This document shows, piece by piece, positions 34,932 through 49,773 of a stretch of DNA of 64,000 nucleotides. A program made the position numbers and the translations under genes. The notes beneath the pieces are model-generated. The model made no database searches and had not been told where the DNA came from. It saw only the letters and a program-made list of their open reading frames with translations. Positions within the stretch are counted from its first letter, which is position 1; each line of letters opens with the position of its first letter. The DNA is from Neolentinus lepideus HHB14362 ss-1 (lineage: Eukaryota > Basidiomycota > Agaricomycetes > Gloeophyllales > Gloeophyllaceae). The DNA is taken from NCBI GenBank assembly GCA_001632425.1, contig KV425597.1:70443-134442 (forward strand). Reading direction: 5' to 3'.

Positions 34932-36710
34932 ATGGACCCCACCAACAAGCCGAATGGCCCCTCGCCACATTACTCCTTTTATCAGAGGGAGATGTTCAAG
35001 CGGGGTGGCGAGACAGGAATCTGTGAGTAACATACAAATTCGTGTAGAGTATCATATTGAACCCATGTTTCTTGGCAGTGCCCAGTTTCTCGGTACACGC
35101 CGACGAACTCGTAGAGTCCACCAAGAAGAAGCTGACTGACCGTGGATACTTCTACGCGAACTCAAACGCGGGTCTGGGATGGACAGACCGCGCGAACAGG
35201 GAAGCGTTCTACAGATGGCGCATCATACCTCGAATGCTCGTTGATACAAATACGCGAGATTTGACCAGTAAGCCACCCATTTCCTTGCATCGAATAACAC
35301 CAAGTTTAAAGGCGTTTGGGTCTAGCGGAGATTTTCGGACACCGTATCCCTGCACCCATCATGTTTGCACCCATTGGAATCAACAAGTTGTACTCTGCCA
35401 AGGGTGAACTCGTGCCGGCAAAGATAGCTGGCGAGCTTGGCCTTCCGGTATGTCTTTACAGCTCGCCTAACTGGTGTGATTTCAGATCACTGACTTAGTT
35501 GCTCAGTACTGTCTTTCAACCGCAGCTTCCAACTCCATCGAGGACGTCGCAGCTGCTAATGATGAGGGTGCGTCCATCAAGAACGAGAGCAACAGTGTGC
35601 ACTCGTATAGTGGCGCCAACGGCGGTAACGCCCAAGGCCCGAGGTTCTTCCAGCTCTACATGGGTCATGACGATGATATTGTAAGTAAAGCAGTGATGTC
35701 GGTGAAAACGCATTGACGCAACGAATCTGTGTCTAGACTGTCAGCTTGCTCGAGCGCGCATGGAAGAGCGGGTTCGACGTGTGTATGCTGACCGTCGACA
35801 CCTGGCAACTTGGCTGGCGGCCGACGGACATCAACATTGCCAACTACGTGTATGTTCATGTCGTTCATTGTCCGACCTATAGCTTACAGAGTTCTTGCAG
35901 CTTCTACTACCCTCCAGGCAAAGTTGGCAACGAGCTCGGTGCGTCCGACCCTGTCTTCATGGATAAGTACGGCAAGGAGCTCGAGAAGGACACGGGCAAG
36001 TGGATCGACTCGTCGGTCTGGCATGGGAAGGCGCATACATGGGAGAAGATGCCGTGGCTCATCAAGACGGTGGGTACAGTGTTTTTCTTGACCTTCCTGC
36101 ATTGACAAGGGTACTCGAACGTAGTGGAAGCGCATCTCCGGCGGTCGGCCCTTCGTCATTAAGGGCATCCAGAGCGCAGAGGACGCGCTAAAGGCGCTCG
36201 AGGTCGGGTGCGAGGGCATCGTCGTCACGAACCACGCCGGGAGGCAGGTCGACGGCGCCGTGGGCAGTTTGGAGGTCCTCCCGGACATTGTCGAGGCTGT
36301 CGGAGGCAGTGAGTGTCACGTATTCTACCTTTGCGATGAAGTGATGTTGATAGGTACTTGCAGAGATGAAGATTATCTTCGACTCTGGCGTTCGCACGGG
36401 CTCGGATGTGTTCAAGGCCATCGCGCTCGGTGCGGATGTTGTTCAGGTCGGGCGACTATATGTATGGGGCATGGCGCACGAAGGTGAGGCTGGGTGTAGG
36501 CATGTTATGATGTCCTTGCTCGCGGTATGTCTAGAGCCTTGCCCACGTCGAAGGGAGATGCTGATCATTCTGCATTATGCTTAGGACTTGGATATCACTA
36601 TGACAGTTGCAGGCTACCAGTCTATCACGAAGGATGTGTATAGGAACCCGAAGGCTTTAAAGTACAACCCGTATGGTGTGTACCCTCGGGGCGAGCACGC
36701 CAAGCTCTAA
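34932..36710 (+). CDS. FMN-dependent alpha-hydroxyacid oxidase, lactate 2-monooxygenase type
   Basis: Nine exons (34932-35022, 35079-35267, 35326-35447, 35507-35680, 35737-35849, 35901-36069, 36125-36308, 36364-36524, 36585-36710) encode 442 residues. The protein is a TIM-barrel flavoenzyme: APIMFAPIGINKLY and FQLYMGHDDD near the FMN, the phosphate/N1-contacting Lys299 in FVIKGIQ, and the catalytic TNHAGRQVDG with His323 and Arg326, then IIFDSGVRTGSDVFKAIALG (FMN phosphate loop) and VQVGR. The NHAGRQVDGA form, rather than NHGGRQL, is that of lactate 2-monooxygenases and fungal relatives. It would oxidise lactate or another 2-hydroxyacid. No peroxisomal tripeptide is at the C-terminus (EHAKL is close to but not the SKL consensus; AKL is a known PTS1 variant, so peroxisomal import is possible). 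Confidence 0.88.
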
Positions 36711-37091
36711 GTAATAGAGGACATGTAGCAATGGAATAATCACGATTGTATGTACTCGGTATGAATTTGTATAGATGTATAGTATAGTAGTGTCTCCTAG
36801 TGTTTATTATGGGGTTCTTTCACCGTTCAGATATTTCATTCCGGGCTGGAGGTTTGCCACGGTTGTAAAATCACTGAAGGAGAGGTGTATATTGCTTCCA
36901 ATGCTCCTTCTGTTTCCCAGTTTTGATGACATGTAGTACTCCGAGTCAGTCATCGGCCACAACCCTGCTTGCGAGTGAAGTGGCCTGAAGTGGCATGGCC
37001 GGGCCGGGCCGACGCCCCGAATTTGGCTATGTTGAACATTAGTTGCGCCCGGTTGGACTAGTGTTGCAGCATCGATATCTAGTATTCTATC
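36711..37091. other. Intergenic between oxidase and RPB9
   Basis: Oxidase 3' end and RPB9 promoter; no gene is seen. Confidence 0.5.
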
Positions 37092-37708
37092 ATGGTATGT
37101 CGAGTGATTTTGGACTGCTGAGGATATACTGACAGATAACGTTGTCCTTGTCAATCTCAGGCTTCGCTACATTTCTGCTCTGAATGCAACAACTTGTTGT
37201 ACCCAAAAGCTGATCCTCAGCGCCGAGTCATGGTCTATGCGTGCCGAATTTGCAAGTACGATGAGGTTGGGGAGAACCAATGTGTTTACAGGAATGATTT
37301 GTTGACGGTCACGAAGTAAGTGGGCATCTTTTAGCTTGGATATGGGACTGACCGTCTTGGAACCGAACAGAGAGAAAGTCGGCGTTACTACTGACCTAGG
37401 AACTGACCCAACTCTGGTGGCTTATGCTGTTCGTCCCTCTTGTGAAGCTAGTGCTGATATGTATTTAGGCACATCGTGACATACCATGCCCGCGATGTAG
37501 CAACGAAGAGTACGGGTATCTTTCCTAGTGTGGCTGGCCATGTCCTAACCTTCTCTCTGTTCCTAGTGCTGTGCTCTTCCAAGACCAGTCGAAACGGAAA
37601 GAGACTCGTATGATCCTCTTCTTCGTATGCACAAAATGCGACTACAGCTTCTTGGATCCGAGCGTCTCGACGGAGAGTAGGCCAGAGGATATGGACGACC
37701 AGATGTAG
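37092..37708 (+). CDS. RPB9: RNA polymerase II subunit RPB9
   Basis: Five coding exons encode 128 residues: the lone ATG at 37092-37094, then 37161-37315, 37371-37416, 37469-37509 and 37567-37708. The N-terminal zinc ribbon is HFCSECNNLLYPKAD with CRIC further on; the linker VYRNDLLTVTK and GVTTDLGTDPTL are near-invariant in Rpb9; the C-terminal ribbon is DIPCPRCSNEDAVLFQDQSK with FFVCTKCDYSFLDPS. The protein sits on the Pol II jaw and affects start-site choice, elongation and transcript fidelity. The length fits the family (about 120-125). Odd feature: the initiator codon is the whole coding part of exon 1, followed by a textbook donor GTATGT. Confidence 0.93.
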
Positions 37709-39149
37709 CCTCGGCTTAGCCTGTTTTGTGAGAACAGGCTACGAATGTGCTATTTATTTTATATGTGAGTGACATATTGGTTCGTATCGGCAATGTTGTA
37801 GTAATAACTAATGTCTGGTGAAAGTATAGTAGGGTGTATTTTACTCAATAATATGTGACATTTGACTGCCATAATCACGTTCGTCCATCCTCGCTTGTCG
37901 TGGTCTCAGTTCAACCTTGCTTTGCTCTTGGAGGAGGGTTCGACGGAACACTTGACGTATGCCTGTGCCTTGGGTCCATCTGCGTGAAGCTACATCGAGG
38001 CAACATTTTTCTCCTGGAATTTTCGGAGATTGCTGGGTGGTTCCCATCCCGCCAAGGTGTAAACGTCGTCTCAATACGTATGACATCGCCTCTCTCCTTG
38101 AGGAGGTTTACTGTGAGCGGAAGCAGGGCAGAAGTGCAAATGCTAACACGAGCCAAACTGCCCAACCATCTTCATGCAGAGTGATGTAGCTCACGCGCTC
38201 TCACAAGGGGTTGAAGTTGAATCTCTTAACTCCTAGATCGATTATCTCTACTTCGGACCTCTTCCTCTTCGGAAAATATTGGCACAACACCTCGTTCCTA
38301 ACCATTAATAAGTCAAGACCGGGCTTTCAAATATTGTTTACCGACGCACTCGCACATCCGTCATCGATCCCCAGCACTCGTTGGCCATGTGACTCAACCT
38401 TATCTCTTCGCCCTTTTCTTGGTGTCCGTCCCCCTATTGCGACCAATGCGGAGGTCTTGGTCCTCTGAAACCAAAGGAAATATACATGCCCAGCGCTGTA
38501 TCAGGTCTGTCTCTCCTTTACCTCCCTTGTAGCCCTCTTTATGCTGCCCAATTATGATAGCGGCGAGAGGCGCCTCGCACTCAGGTGGCTCAACCTGCAC
38601 TGTATCAGCCACATGGAACCACCGCATTCGTTTTGGTATTGCTAAGTCTCACTGTCCTAGCGAATAGAATTGTAGAAGAGACACGTAGTCCTCTGTCGAT
38701 TGTGGGTGTAGGTAGGGGAGGTTCGTGAGTACATCATTATCTTAGGTAGACATGGGGGCTGATTGTGACAGCGAATGGACAGTTCTACGGCACCACTGTG
38801 CACTGGGTGCTCGCGCTCGCAGGTGCCGACTCACTATTAAAGGGGCTTTGCGTGGGATGGACATTAAGTTGGCGATGCAGAAATATGGAGTGAACTCCGA
38901 TCTCGACAATTGAATGTGGTGTTGTATGATTTTGCACAAGCCCAAGTCCGATCCATCTGGAGCCGGGAAATAGTATAGTCTGAAAGAAGGGTTATATGTG
39001 TAATAGTGTTTTTCACTCAGGGGCAATAGGTTTCAAGTTTCGGCTCCATTGATAGAGAACAATGTAGTAATATGTGGTACAGAATTCCTAATCAAGTGAC
39101 GTACATGTCTTTTGTAACTGCTGATCCAAACAATCCCCGAAAGAAGAAG
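37709..39149. other. Convergent intergenic region, no gene seen
   Basis: Between the RPB9 stop and the threonine synthase stop. Short open frames occur on both strands without start, splice or family signals. Confidence 0.5.
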
Positions 39150-41017
39150 TTATGCGCTCACCCTCGCAGTCCCTTCCCCCTCCGCGCTATACCTCTCAAT
39201 AATCTCCTTCACCAGCTCGATCTCCGCCCTCTCCACGTCTATGACCCTCTTCTCCTTCATCAACAGGCCCTTAAACTCCTCCGGCAGTACGTCTCGATCA
39301 AAGTCGAACTGTGAAACGTCGGATAACGCGCAAGTGACGGCCTCGGCGAACTTGGCGGGGTGCGCGGTGGACAGCACAATCTGCGTTGTCCGGGCGGGGC
39401 TAAACAGTGCATCAGTAAGTGCGACGAGCGACAAGACAAAAAACAGCTGACTCGTGAGTGCTAGCTACGATGTGCGCTGCACAGAGTCCGACGGCGGTAT
39501 GTGGATCTGCGATGTAGGAAGGGGACGCTGTATAGTAGTCGCGAATTGTGTCGAGGGTCTACAAGACATTCGCCGATTTAGTGGCTTAGAGTACCTAATG
39601 AAATGGTCAGTACGCACCTGGGCGTCTGATATCCTCTCTGCAAGGAAGTCATCCCTCGCCAATTTGAGCACGCTCGTCGGCACTTCCACCCGCCCATCTG
39701 CCTTCACTTTGTCCATCCACCCCTTCAGCGTACGGCAAGCTTCCTTGCGACCCTTCGAGGGCTCGATGTGATATGCCAAATACCATAACAGCCTCTCGAA
39801 GTTACTCGACACTAAGATATCCATCGCCGGACTGAGCGTCTCCTTCACGCCGCTTACTGCCTGCTTCCCATCTGAGGCACCATTCACTGGCGCCGCCACC
39901 CCGTCAGCCGGGACACTATCAACCTTCTCGTACCGCCCGCTTTTCCAGAACCGAGCGAGAATGTCATTCTCGTTTGTTGCGATGACCAGCTTTCCCATGG
40001 GCAGGCCCATGTGTTTGGCGTAGTACCCTGCAAGGATGTCGCCGAAGTTGCCTGTGGGGACGACGAATTGCAGTTCGTGGGCTTCGGGCGAGGGAGATGG
40101 GAACTGGCGATGTGCATGGAAGTAGGCCAGGAAGTAGTAGACGGTTTGAGCGAGAATGCGCGCCCAGTTGATGGAGTTGATGGCACCAAGACGGTGCTTT
40201 GTGTTGAATTCTTTGTCAGCAAAGAGTGATTTTACTATGTCCTGTGGGGCCGTGAGCATAAGGTTACGAGCCGAGGGGACAGGTGACGAACCTGACAATC
40301 ATCGAAAGTGCCCTTTACCGAGAGGTTGTGAACGTTGGCGTCAGTGACTGTTGTCATTTGGGCCTCCTGGATGGGCGAAACTCGACCCTTCGGATGAAGA
40401 ATATAAATTGAGATGTTGGCTTTGTTACGGAGGCCGTAGATGGCAGCACTAAAAGATCAGTTTGATCCTGTTACGCTATAGACTAAAATATTTCGGGACT
40501 CACCTTCCAGTGTCCCCACTAGTAGCACCAACGATCGTCAGTTTCTCCGGCTTCTCCTCGGCTGACTTCCGCGCATTCCGTCTCAGAAGGAAGAATTCGA
40601 AGAGGTTTCCGAGGAGCTGGAGTGCTACGTCCTTGAAAGCAAATGTCGGACCATGGAATAGCTCCAGGATGAAGATCTTGTCACTGAGTTTGTGCAGAGG
40701 GGTGATATCAGGGTGCCGGAAGGTGCTGTAAGACCTCTCCACCAGAGTCTGTAGCTCATCGCGGGCAATTTCCTCGGGTGAAATAAATAGTGACAGTACT
40801 GCTACTGAGAGCTCTTGGAATGAGTATTCCTTCCACTCTTCTAGCCAGTTTGGAGGCAATTTGGGGATATATTCCGGGATGTACAACCCGCCGTCCGGTG
40901 CGAGACCTGTAAGGACGGTCTATAAGTTTGTTAATACCCGGTATCACCTTCGAAAATTGCACCGACCTCCTCAAAGGATAGCACCTGCTCTTCTCCTCTC
41001 GTCGAGAAATACTTCAT
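39150..41017 (-). CDS. THR4: Threonine synthase
   Basis: Six exons (41017-40963, 40906-40504, 40448-40292, 40241-39618, 39558-39452, 39399-39150) encode 531 residues. It converts O-phosphohomoserine and water to threonine and phosphate, the last step of threonine synthesis. It starts MKYFSTRGEEQVLSFEE and joins to GLAPDGGLYIPEYIP, as in yeast Thr4. The PLP lysine is Lys110 in HGPTFAFKDVALQ; the PLP phosphate loop is in TIVGATSGDTGSAAI; VPTGNFGDILAGYYA, DPHTAVGLCA and LSTAHPAKFAEAV are family hallmarks. Exon 1 must end at GAGGTCG (donor GTGCAA) for the frame to hold. The last intron uses a weak donor, GTCAGC, chosen because it is the only one that links STH to DPARTTQIVLS in frame. Longer than the yeast enzyme (514). 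Confidence 0.92.
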
Positions 41018-43392
41018 AGCAGAAGAATAAGAGAGAAAGAGTCATTGTTGAATTCGAGCTCGCAGCCACAGTCAATCCACGTGCGCTCGCCCTTCGGCCG
41101 AAAGTGTAGTCGTTAAAGTCTACTATTTGTTCTCGACTCCAGCGAGATTCTGCCTCAATCGCGCTACGAGAGGATGGTTACGAGCTTAGTTCTCGAGACA
41201 CGAAACCAGTCAAGTCTCGAGGCTGACTGGAACCGCAATCTTCTAGCTCTGTCCTTCGTCGAGGCATCAATCATCTTCCTCACTGAATATCGTTGGCTTC
41301 ATCTCAATGGCAGTATGCCATAAAATTTGCTCTGCTTCCTCTTCAGCGAAATGCTTATTTCGTTCGGCAAGCAGGCAGGAGACCGGGAGCACCATGGCTG
41401 CGCACTCAGTAGAACCCCCCCTTATTCTTGGATCGCAAAATTTTGTTCGCCCTTTTGTCTTTACAGCCAATTTGGATACTCTGATCCTGCCGTACCTATG
41501 TTGCATGCGCAGTGCATACCCAGCTGTCCACCAAGCAAGCGGCGCAAGAGTCAATGTGACAAGAGTTCGTCTACATGACACTCATGACATCCGGGTTTCT
41601 GACAATACCGGTGAATTCCCGCGAAATCTGCTGTCAGAAGCTGGAGGAAATGTCTTTCGAAAGAGAAGCGTCTTCGGGATTGTAGACTTCCTCCATTCAT
41701 AACCTCTGATCCCTCCATATGTCACTCTCTGTTGCTTGATCGCCGCCAGCTTAGCCATGCGGATGTCATCCAGCGTAGGCTTGATACGGCGCCTCCTAAA
41801 TACGACTTAGTAGACAAGCAACTGTCTTATATGGAGGCTTGTTCATATTTAGTATCAGCGTCGCAGAAGTCTCCCACAAGCACGCATACTTTCCGCAAAA
41901 GGCAAGCCCGTCTGCCTCAAACGGCAGGTGCGCGACCGAGATACTGGGAGACTCCTGCCGCTCTTCGGCAGACATCCTCTCAATGCTAAGTCCTGCCTTT
42001 GACTCGCACCGCTGCTCATCATGTCGGCGTACATGCAAGTGTCTTCTCGCGACCATCATCTCACCAAGACACTTTCAAGACCACAGAATAGCTCTACCCT
42101 GGGAAGGACTCGCAGTACGAAGGCTGCACGTCTGCGGCAAGTTAATCTGGTGCATCACGACAACTGTCGTTCTTAGCAATGCACAACGGCGTCAGGTTGG
42201 CGCCATCCGGGTGGGGGAACTACTGCAAGAGGCATGAAGGTGAAGTGAATATGAATTCGGAGACTGGTGAGGAGGACGAGGAAGGATCAGATGCAGAAGG
42301 GTCGTCGGGACCCAAAGGCTTAGGCAGGCATGTATATTTTGTATTATGACCCATATTAGGTTTCGAAACCATCTTGTTTCCTTGCTACGGGCTGTGACAT
42401 GTACTCTACTCCTATCCACTTGTAATGCCAACTGCCTTCTATATTGTATCCTTGGCCGGGTTGGGGTGACTACACTCGGATTCTGCAGAAACTAAGAGCC
42501 CCCGGGAGTGATGTGGCATCGCAGATCAAGACTGTCGGACAGTCAGTCAGTCAAAAGGTATGCCCAAGTGGCAGCCTAGAGTAAAACAAACATAATAGAG
42601 GCGGACTAGAGCAATTGCCACGCAGGTAGTGTACGGTGCTGTGTCGCCGGCAAGTGCGCGCACATGGCTTACCATTACGACGGCGCCTCTAGCACCGAAT
42701 CAAGTAATGGCCATTTCCTAAAGGGGCCCAAAGGGAGACTTCACTGACGCGTATCGAAAATGTGGACTAGCCTAATCCAGCGGAAAAAGTTCACATGTCT
42801 TCGGGCTCTCATACGGCATATGTGCTAAGTTTGCACTGAGGAGAGTGCAGAGATGGTGGGACTTTAGGCGGCCACTGGTGAGTTCGCACCTTCTTAACTA
42901 GCGCTCCTTGAACCGGTAGGCACCCACTCACGCCACTGGTCTGAGACTAAGCTCGGGATGGATTTTGAGGTTTGCATGTTCCCCATCTCCTTTCGAAATT
43001 AGCCTAGCCCTCGACTTCTCCGTCGGTCCATCGCTGTTTGGCTTGACTGGTCTTAGAGTGGACCAAGGCTTCCCTCATTCCTCGAAGGCGTTTGCATGTA
43101 GGACACGGCAGAGGTTGATATTTCCCGGTTCCTCAAAGGAGCTAGACGTGGACGCGCTGTCCGAGATACTCCGTTCGGAACATGTTCAGTCTGGAGTCTG
43201 TTGTCATGTTTCCGAGTTGCCCATACGAGATACTCAATATGATCACCTGCAAAATAGAATATGAAGCCATTTCGCGACCGGCTCCATATGTAGGATCCTT
43301 CCATTGTGAACAATAGGGTGCAGTCATATAGCCCTCGTCTCTATTTGCTATGCGATAGACTTGAAATAAACGAGCGGCAAAAGACCGTCGTG

Positions 43393-43494
43393 TACGGTTG
43401 ACCATCTGGGACAGGTCAAATTCAAACTCGGTTTCGACTTTCCGTTTGCAAACCAGCTCGCGGGTTCGATCCTCTATTGAGTCCGGTCCCAATA
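43393..43494 (+). repeat. tRNA-like (pol III) repeat, copy A, 5'-degenerate
   Basis: About 100 bases align with the reverse complement of 44281-44390: both have ACGGTTGACCATCTGGGACA, TTTGCAAACCAG-like sequence and then GGTTCGATCC (43463-43472), a perfect pol III B box. No A box is visible upstream. Confidence 0.65.
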
Positions 43495-44280
43495 CAGTAT
43501 TGGACCATCACGTGACGTGGGTCCGTCAGTGGCTTTCTGCACGACGAGCCAACGCTTTTTCAGTCGGAAAAAAGAAAGTAAATTCAGTTTATACTGTTTT
43601 CAACATATAAATCAAGTTTTATCCAGGTAGCTGCAGTTTTCTTTTCACAAACACAATGTTAATGTCGATTTTGACTGAAACTTAATCTGAGATACATCGC
43701 TTTTACTTGTCAAATATATTAATTTAAAACTGTATCATTACTTCTAAGGATAGTATTAGCACTTTGAATGATGTTGTTCGGTGCTCATTTCGTCGAGATA
43801 CAGGTCTTGAAGCTTGAAGTGGCAAGGGTCCCACAATAGCTGTGCTCACGCCACGTGGAGTAGCTAACGCAGCTACAGTGAAGTCAGGCCAAAAGGTACC
43901 ACCCAAGCCAAAGCAAGGGAAGTTGCTGGCCCATATCCCCAGGCCACAGCTTCAGGTAACTACTACAATAAGTACTGTCTGGCTTAGTCAGCAGTCCGAG
44001 GGACACAAGACAAATTCGATAGCGACGTTTTCAACTTGTGGCGTGGGTAGGTTTGAGCTCTATTCGGACTCGCCGACGCGCAGAAAAGCACTGCCACACT
44101 GATGCGCTAAGCAAGAGTTGCAGCCAAGTTGCAGCCCCGGCGGCACTCGAGAGTCGAACATCGTGCGATGGTGGCGACTCTGGCTGCACTCTTTGCCCGT
44201 GCTGAGCCAACTCGACTTTTAACATTGCTTAGGGTGCCGTTCGGAACTGGTCCTGAATGACTAAGGCTGACAGTCCTAAT

Positions 44281-44412
44281 TTGGTCTAGACTACATCCTG
44301 AGGATCGAACCTGCAACCTGGTTTGCAATCGAAAAGTTGAACTGAGTTTTCGATTTGACCTGTCCCAGATGGTCAACCGTAGTCGTGGTGGCGACCTCGA
44401 CCAACTGAGATA
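44281..44412 (-). repeat. tRNA-like (pol III) repeat, copy B with A and B boxes
   Basis: On the minus strand TATCTCAGTTGG (44412-44401) fits the A box with one mismatch, and GGTTCGATCC (44311-44302) is a B box. Spacing is about 90 bases, wide for a tRNA without intron, and no cloverleaf stems form, so this looks like a SINE-like element rather than a working tRNA. Confidence 0.6.
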
Positions 44413-46289
44413 CAGTTTCACCGTATAATTAAATCAAGAAGCAGATGCACTCGCATCAAACTTAGCCTCCGTCCAAGGGAATGGACCCGGAGCTACTTAG
44501 GATTTTGATTTCAATTTTGAGCGGGGTTCTTGAGACGTGACTCGTGACGGTAACAGGACGCGGTGGCTTCCTGAATCCGCTCCCAGGATGACCTTATCTT
44601 GGTCGCATACGTAGACGAGAGGGATGAGGACGGACGTCGCGGACAGTCAGGAAGGTCTGTTGTCGACGAGCGCTATATGGTTCTCTTTAATTCCACACAG
44701 TTGGTCTTTTTGGCTATCTTGCGACGAAGCCACCCATGGAATTATGTACGGCACCCTATCCGACCACGGGATAAAGAGCCGAGCGACTGGCCGCCCTTCG
44801 AATGTGTGGTAAAATCCTAGATCCAGGCTTCTCGGGCATGAAACGGCGGGGACCTGTCCGGACTTCCTTCTTTATTTCTGCCCAATACCTCTGTCATGAC
44901 GATACCTATCGATGGCGCTGGATGGATAGGCCATCAACCATCGAGGATCGTATGTCGGTGCCCGCAAATTATGGTGCGGCATACGGAACAGATCCCCTCC
45001 CAGTATCCCACTGGATGGTATGCAGTGCGCCGCCTAGCGAGGCTAACATGGACTAGCGGCTTCCCGTCTCCCTTCCTGCTGATTGACATTATGCGGACCC
45101 AAGAATCTTCTTGTCGCTATCCAGCAAATGCAACACTACACGATTCATGCGTCGTCGATATATCGGCACAATTGCCCGCTCGCGAACACTAGGACTCGGT
45201 TCACTCGCGCGACCGCTAAGCAGGGTGTGCCAGGATGGATTCTCTGTTACTATCCAACCCCCTTCTCCGGTAGACTGGCCTTTGGTCCCGGCGATGCAAC
45301 GAAATCTGGATCTGGTCCTGCTATACATGCCTGCGCGTTTCGACTACGCCGACGCCATGTCTTGGAGTGTGCATTGTTCAGCAGCAATGCGCTGCCACCG
45401 CTACGCTGAACTGCCATCGGGGTTGATCAAGGCCGCATCAGGATATTTTGTCCCAGACTTCAGAGGCTTTGCATACGTCAACGAAAGAGTCATGCAAAGA
45501 CGCAGCCGCGCCTCCCTTCGACTGAGGATACGAGTTTAGTACGGTCTCCTAGGATGCTGCAATACGGCCAAATCTTGAGGCGAAGGGCGAGCTGGCGCCA
45601 TGAAGAGAAGATATCTCGTCAAGTAGCGCCGTACCAAACGAAGGCCTCGCTGAGAGAAGACGCGGAGAGGCCCCTCCCTTTGGGACCTACAACATCCACT
45701 TGACCCGTGGCGAACGGCCGTTCTGATCAGCACGATCTTTATCTGGGTTACAAAGAATCGCTGACAGATTATACCTGGGCCTAGATATAAGCCTCATGCC
45801 TGGCGCACGAAAACCTCGTGCCTCCGTACAGATGTGATTCCTGCTATATCTCAAAGTCAAACACGCGCGGTAAGCCACTGTAGTAACATGCGCTGACTTA
45901 CCTGCAAGAACATTCCATTTTGCATTTCCAGGAACAAGACGGCGTCAATCTGCGAATGCGAAACTTCTCTCCTGGGTTCCTCCGTGTCTCTTGGCTGATG
46001 CGCGCAGTCGTATGGACGGATACTCGCAACGATAGCTTTGCATAGCTGTATTTATGTCTTATCATCCCAGTAAATCAAGCGCAGGACAACGGTCACCAAC
46101 CTCGGGAAATGTGATGGCCGGTACAATTGGCGAACGGGCCCACAATATACTCTTCTCTGGCACACAGGTCCTCGCGGTGGGTTGTTGAATGTGGTCGTTC
46201 TCGCGCTTTGGCCACGCGGTCACGTGTCTGATCCAAACAAGTGGCGTTTGGCCGTTGGTGTGGCACGAACCAAACAAGTGCCTGCGGAC

Positions 46290-46296
46290 ATAAATA
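46290..46296 (+). promoter_or_regulatory. TATA-like box of the kinase gene
   Basis: ATAAATA about 50 bases before the ATG at 46344. Confidence 0.4.
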
Positions 46297-46343
46297 CGCG
46301 ACAGTCCATCGATTAGCCGCGTCTCTCTCTCCCTTCTTCCACT

Positions 46344-48968
<2,625 letters not shown>

Positions 48969-49773
48969 AGTCGCGATTGCTCGCGCTGTATCGCCGTATT
49001 TTTATTGCTCTTTATACTTTCTTAAGTGTAGGTGTTACCAGAATGCATACTGTTGATCTCCAAGACGATGGGGCGTAGTGACTTCCTCACTTGGCGGCTG
49101 AAGCCCCTGAACTTTTTAAAATTCCGTCATCGAAGCTTCTGATATAGCCGGACGTTAGGGTGCTCTTGTTGAGCGCGAATTTTTTACGAGAAGGCACATG
49201 AAGGTAGGCTCTAGCCTTATGAACAAGCCCTTCCGAACATCAGAACTTTAATAGATGGCCTACAGTGCTGCTTCAGAATGGAATGTGCGCAGAGCAGTGT
49301 TGAATCATGACCCGCCGGCTTCACGTGTAATATTTTGTGCTTCCTGTCGGACAACGGCCTGGGTGCCCCTCGCTTGTGCCTTTGTCTTGATGCAACACAG
49401 TGCGCTCAGATCTGGGAGATCAAGAGACTCGTCGCGAAGCTGGCGACTGGGAACCTACATCCCTATGGCGGAACAGATGCCGTACACGCTAATCGGGTGG
49501 CGGTCAGATCCACGCTTCGCGGTGTTCCATTATTTGGCGCACTATGGTTTCATTTAGGCCGGGGGCCTCGATAACCCCGCCGCGATTCTACTTATAAGGT
49601 GTACTGTAATGTCTGCTTTTCCGTTATGACCCCTTCTGGTGTCTAAACCATTGTACTTGTTGGACTTTGTTTCCGCGGTCGAGCTCACTCGACGCGATTC
49701 ACTACACCTTCCTTTATTAGCAATTTAAACGTTCTGTTCGTCCTGTCACTCGTTCCTACTCTTCCTTTTCGAA
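48969..49773. other. Intergenic between kinase and Ser/Pro-rich gene
   Basis: No confirmed gene. Two overlapping plus-strand open frames (49255-49557 with ATG, 49335-49574 without) are unassigned; the second reads somewhat protein-like (CAQIWEIKRLVAKLATGNLH). Confidence 0.4.

Larger units (their letters stand above)
41018..46343. other. Gene-poor 5.3 kb island
   Basis: No gene could be built. It contains two inverted copies of a tRNA-like repeat (43393-43494 and 44281-44412), an AT-rich patch at about 43570-43760, and scattered open frames without starts, among them 41267-41581 (-) and 45111-45539 (+). Likely made of decayed mobile sequence. Confidence 0.5.

Noticed and set aside
44281..44412. 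A functional tRNA gene
   Set aside because: A and B boxes are present but about 90 bases apart, and acceptor and T stems do not pair.
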